This document shows, one piece after another, positions 49,189 to 51,757 of a stretch of DNA of 51,757 nt (position 1 is its first letter; every line of letters starts with the position of its first letter). Origin of the DNA: Xanthomonas euvesicatoria pv. euvesicatoria (GTDB lineage Bacteria > Pseudomonadota > Gammaproteobacteria > Xanthomonadales > Xanthomonadaceae). The notes beneath the pieces were generated by a model that saw nothing but the letters and a program-made list of their open reading frames with translations, did not search any database and was not told the origin of the DNA. A program made the position numbers and the translations under genes. The stretch spans positions 1 through 51,757 of the forward strand of contig NZ_JAJIUJ010000026.1 in assembly GCF_020880415.1 (NCBI RefSeq). The letters run 5' to 3'.

Positions 49189-50094
49189 TTACTCGGCCTT
49201 GCTCAACTTCAACGCGGTTTCTAGCAACAGGAACAGCCGGCGGATTTCCGCGCTCATCAACGCAAAGCGTGCGTCGAGTTCGGCACGTGCGCCATCGTCT
49301 TCGCTGTGTTCGAGCTGATCCAGGGCGCCGTCGAGGAACTTGAGCTTGCGGATCACCAGATCGTCGCCGAGCACGAACGACAGATTGTCGTCCAGCACCA
49401 GCGCCAGCTTGGTGACCTGCTTGCCGGCTTCCAGGTGTTTGTCGATCTCGTCGCCGCGCAGTTCCTGGTGCTGGCACTTGACCACCGCGCCGCCTTCGAT
49501 GGGGTCCTTCATCTCGCACTCTTCGCCCAGGCTCAGGCCTTCGGGCAAGGGTTCGCCGGCGATCCAGCCGGTGAGGATGGCGCGCGGGGCCACTTCGGCA
49601 TTGAGCGGCAGCGCCGGGAAGCTGCCGAGCGCGCCACGGATCTCGCTCATCACGTTCTCGCCGCTCTTGCGGCTGGAGCTGTTGACCGCGATGTAGCCGT
49701 GCTGCAGGTCCAGGATGGCGTCGGTGCGCGAGCTCTTGACGAAGGCGCGCGGCAGCAACTCATGGATCAAATCGTCCTTGAGGCGCTTGCGTGCCTTGCC
49801 ACCGGGGCGGCGGCCTTCCTTTTCCTCGATCTCGGCCACCTTGCGCTCGAGCAGGTCGTTGACCACCGCGCCGGGCAGGATCTTGTCCTCGCCACCGACG
49901 GTGAGCCACAGAAAATCTTCCAGACGGTGCGAGAGCACTTCCTGCTCGTCGCGGCCGAACGGGGAAATGAAACCGCGCGAGCTCATTTCCAGCGGGCCGA
50001 CCGGCTTGAGCTGCACCGGCGGCAGCAAGGTGTCGATCTCGGAGAAATCCAGGGTGGTGGGAAAGCGGAACAGGGTGAGGTTGCGAAAGAACAT
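49189..50094 (-). CDS. rdgC: Recombination-associated protein RdgC
   Basis: The 301-residue DNA-binding protein forms a ring-shaped dimer that restrains RecA. Typical segments are MFFRNLTLFRFP at the N-terminus, LKPVGPLEMSSRGFISPFG, GGEDKILPGAVVNDLLERKV, RAFVKSSRTDAILDLQHGYIAVNSSS, and LTGWIAGEPLPEGLSLGEECEMKDP. Length matches E. coli RdgC (303). It lies 63 bases downstream of ttcA on the same strand and may share its transcript. Confidence 0.96.
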   Translation of the reverse strand: MFFRNLTLFRFPTTLDFSEIDTLLPPVQLKPVGPLEMSSRGFISPFGRDEQEVLSHRLEDFLWLTVGGEDKILPGAVVNDLLERKVAEIEEKEGRRPGGKARKRLKDDLIHELLPRAFVKSSRTDAILDLQHGYIAVNSSSRKSGENVMSEIRGALGSFPALPLNAEVAPRAILTGWIAGEPLPEGLSLGEECEMKDPIEGGAVVKCQHQELRGDEIDKHLEAGKQVTKLALVLDDNLSFVLGDDLVIRKLKFLDGALDQLEHSEDDGARAELDARFALMSAEIRRLFLLLETALKLSKAE

Positions 50095-50157
50095 GCGTTG
50101 GACCGAATGAAGAAAAACGTGGAGGGTGGAAGACTGCCGGCAGCCGGAGCGGCGGCG

Positions 50158-51075
50158 TCAGTCGCTGTCGTGGGGGGCGTGGCTGGCGGACAGCCACGCG
50201 CTGGGATCGGGATCAACATCGCTCGGCGCATCGCCGCTGCGGCCCAGCGCCAGGAAATCGAACAACGTGCGATCGGCCAATTGCTCGGGGCGGACATCGC
50301 CCAAGGCGCGGGCGATCTGCTCCACGCGGCCGGGGAACTCGCGGTCCCATTGCTGCAACAGCTTGCCGACCTGCTGGCGCTGCAGGTTTTCCTGGCTGCC
50401 GCACAGGTTGCACGGAATGATCGGGAACTGCCGCGCCTGCGCGTACGCCGCGATGTCGGCTTCGCGCACATAGGCCAGCGGGCGGATCACCACATGCGCG
50501 CCGTCGTCGCTGCGTAGCTTGGGCGCCATCGCCGCCAGCCGCGCGTGGTGAAACAGGTTCATGAAGAAGGTGGCCACGATGTCGTCGCGGTGATGGCCGA
50601 GCGCGATCTTGGTCACGCCATGCGTCTGCGCGTAGGCATACAGCGCGCCGCGCCGCAGCCGCGAGCACAGCGAACACATCGTCTTGCCGGCTGGAATCAC
50701 CCGGCTGACCACCGAATAGGTGTCCTGCTCGACGATATCGAACGGCACCCCCAGCCCGCGCAGGTAGGCCGGCAGCACATGGGCGGGAAAGTCGGGCTGT
50801 TTCTGGTCCAGGTTAACCGCCACCAGGCTGAACGGCACCGGCGCCTTGCGCTGCAACTGCAGCAGCATGTCCAACAAGGTGTAGCTGTCCTTGCCGCCCG
50901 ACAGACAGACCATGACCTTGTCGCCGGGTGCGATCATGCCGAAATCGGCAATCGCCTGGCCGACCTGGCGCTGCAGGCGTTTGCCCAGGCGCAGCTGTTC
51001 GCGCTGCAACCGCTGGCGCGGGTCGCGCGGTGCGGGGTCGGCCAGGGGTTGCGGCAGCGGCAGGACAGCGGTCAT
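50158..51075 (-). CDS. ttcA: tRNA 2-thiocytidine(32) synthetase TtcA
   Basis: The 305-residue cytoplasmic enzyme thiolates cytidine 32 of certain tRNAs. It shows the PP-loop [19 protein letters not shown]. The Cys pair in [12 protein letters not shown] and a further Cys in [16 protein letters not shown] hold the [4Fe-4S] cluster, and [24 protein letters not shown] is typical of the family. I start at the ATG at 51075 ([10 protein letters not shown]); the longer frame upstream reads as Arg/Cys-rich noise. The acidic C-terminal tail ([15 protein letters not shown]) is variable in the family. Confidence 0.96.
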   Translation of the reverse strand: MTAVLPLPQPLADPAPRDPRQRLQREQLRLGKRLQRQVGQAIADFGMIAPGDKVMVCLSGGKDSYTLLDMLLQLQRKAPVPFSLVAVNLDQKQPDFPAHVLPAYLRGLGVPFDIVEQDTYSVVSRVIPAGKTMCSLCSRLRRGALYAYAQTHGVTKIALGHHRDDIVATFFMNLFHHARLAAMAPKLRSDDGAHVVIRPLAYVREADIAAYAQARQFPIIPCNLCGSQENLQRQQVGKLLQQWDREFPGRVEQIARALGDVRPEQLADRTLFDFLALGRSGDAPSDVDPDPSAWLSASHAPHDSD

Positions 51076-51698
51076 AAGCCGGCCATTGTAGCTGCCGGGG
51101 GCTGGCAGGCGACGGGGTTGGCTGCGCGCGGGGGTGGCACGCCGACACGCAGCCCTTGTGACGCATTGGACGTTGACGCGGCAGCGGCACGGACGGCTGC
51201 AATGGCGCCGGTCGATGCAGACCTGTTGCCTGGACATGGTGTCCTGCGGCCGTTGCCAGGTAACCACTTGCCGGCAGTCCGGCTTTTTGTCCGCAGATGC
51301 ATGCAGTCGTCAGCGTGCAATGCGCACGGTAGCTGCGCGCATTGTTACTTGCGGGCCGCCTCCATTGACCCGCGTTGCCTGGTGCGGTGCCACAGCACAG
51401 CTCGTATCTCGCAGCGCAGCAAGCCTTTCTGCGGCAGGCTCGGTACAGTCGGCAGGTCGCTTGACCCGGGACCGGCATGGCATCTTCAGCTTCGCTACAA
51501 CGCGCGGCTTTTTTCAGTCGCAGTTGTGGTAGCGCTAACATTTTCTGGCTGGATGCCGATGGCAGTCGCGCGGACGCATCGGTTGCCGGTGCCATGCGCG
51601 CTGCGCAACGCGTACGTGGCCATGGCCTGTGCGCTGATGCCGATGTCCCGGTGTAACGCTTTCCCTCTCTTCCCTCCCCTGCTGCAGGAGTTCACCCC
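51076..51698. other. Divergent intergenic region between ttcA and xylA
   Basis: This 623-base stretch has no gene that I can support; the open frames crossing it have Cys/Arg-rich translations without family features. The xyl box at 51527-51540 and a Shine-Dalgarno GCAGGAG before xylA are the only clear signals. Confidence 0.6.
51527..51540 (+). promoter_or_regulatory. xyl box (XylR operator) upstream of xylA
   Basis: TGGTAGCGCTAACA is the exact sequence I know as the XylR-bound xyl box of Xanthomonas xylose/xylan genes. It lies 158 bases before the xylA start. Xylose would relieve repression by the LacI-family XylR. Confidence 0.85.
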
Positions 51699-51757
51699 AT
51701 GAGCAACACCGTGTACATCGGCGCGAAAGAATATTTCCCCGGCATCGGCAAGATCGG
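51699..51757 (+). CDS. xylA: Xylose isomerase, N-terminal part (cut by window end)
   Basis: Only the first 19 complete codons are present: MSNTVYIGAKEYFPGIGKI. This matches the start of xanthomonad xylose isomerase (XylA), which converts D-xylose to D-xylulose for entry into the pentose phosphate pathway. GCAGGAG lies 8 bases before the ATG, and a perfect xyl box lies upstream. The gene continues past the window. Confidence 0.85.
   Translation, partial: MSNTVYIGAKEYFPGIGKI

Noticed and set aside
48725..49519. Overlapping open frames across the repeats between the protease gene and rdgC
   Set aside because: Their peptides (for example RRVPR-type motifs) are translations of the non-coding repeat units.
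50545..51702. 385-codon plus-strand frame reaching xylA
   Set aside because: It is antisense to ttcA and then crosses the promoter region; composition is noise-like and the xylA start and operator explain the right end.

Overview
The window reads as chromosomal DNA of a plant-associated Xanthomonas. The grounds are very high GC with strong third-position GC bias, a type III effector of the SKWP/XopAD family, a XylR-type operator in front of xylA, xanthomonad intergenic repeats, and the conserved orders tatA-tatB-tatC, tamA-tamB and glyQ-glyS. The presence of xopAD points to a lineage such as X. citri, X. axonopodis or X. euvesicatoria, but the species cannot be fixed by reading alone. I see no tRNA, rRNA, CRISPR array or intact insertion sequence.

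Layout. 1-3.5 kb: a transporter-like hybrid sensor kinase (minus). 3.8-6.8 kb: a GH115 alpha-glucuronidase behind a xyl-box palindrome (plus). 6.9-11.5 kb: a GH94 phosphorylase (probably cellobionic acid phosphorylase) and a GPH sugar symporter (minus), divergent from a gluconokinase (plus). 12.2-13.9 kb: a PQQ-propeller gene broken by one amber codon. 14.3-15.4 kb: a three-gene minus cluster with two degenerate AroQ-fold proteins. 15.6-21.3 kb: tamA-tamB. 21.4-24.2 kb: a TonB-dependent receptor gene with two single-base frameshifts. 24.4-29.5 kb: glyQ, glyS and a TPR-sulfotransferase (minus), with a tandem repeat element between glyQ and glyS. 29.6-31.4 kb: an orphan GspE/PulE-type ATPase. 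31.8-40.5 kb: a very long xopAD gene interrupted by in-frame stops. 40.9-42.6 kb: a class I glutamine amidotransferase and a membrane protein. 42.8-45.4 kb: tatABC and a SYLF lipoprotein-like gene. 45.6-47.7 kb: hemH, an alpha/beta hydrolase and a small ORF. 47.8-51.1 kb: a YgjP-type metalloprotease, rdgC and ttcA. 51.7 kb: the start of xylA behind a second xyl box.

How genes work together. The xyl boxes at 3.86 kb and 51.53 kb suggest that glucuronic acid removal from xylan (GH115) and xylose entry into metabolism (xylA) share XylR control. The GH94 enzyme, the symporter and the gluconokinase make a plausible pathway: cellobionate uptake, phosphorolysis to glucose 1-phosphate plus gluconate, then gluconate phosphorylation. 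Three large genes (PQQ protein, TonB receptor, xopAD) carry point disruptions. This looks like recent decay, although sequencing error cannot be excluded for the frameshifts.

The most interesting signals are two tandem RelA/SpoT synthetase-like domains at the C-terminus of xopAD, the paired AroQ-like pseudoenzymes, and repeat elements that have entered glyS and the glyQ-glyS junction.
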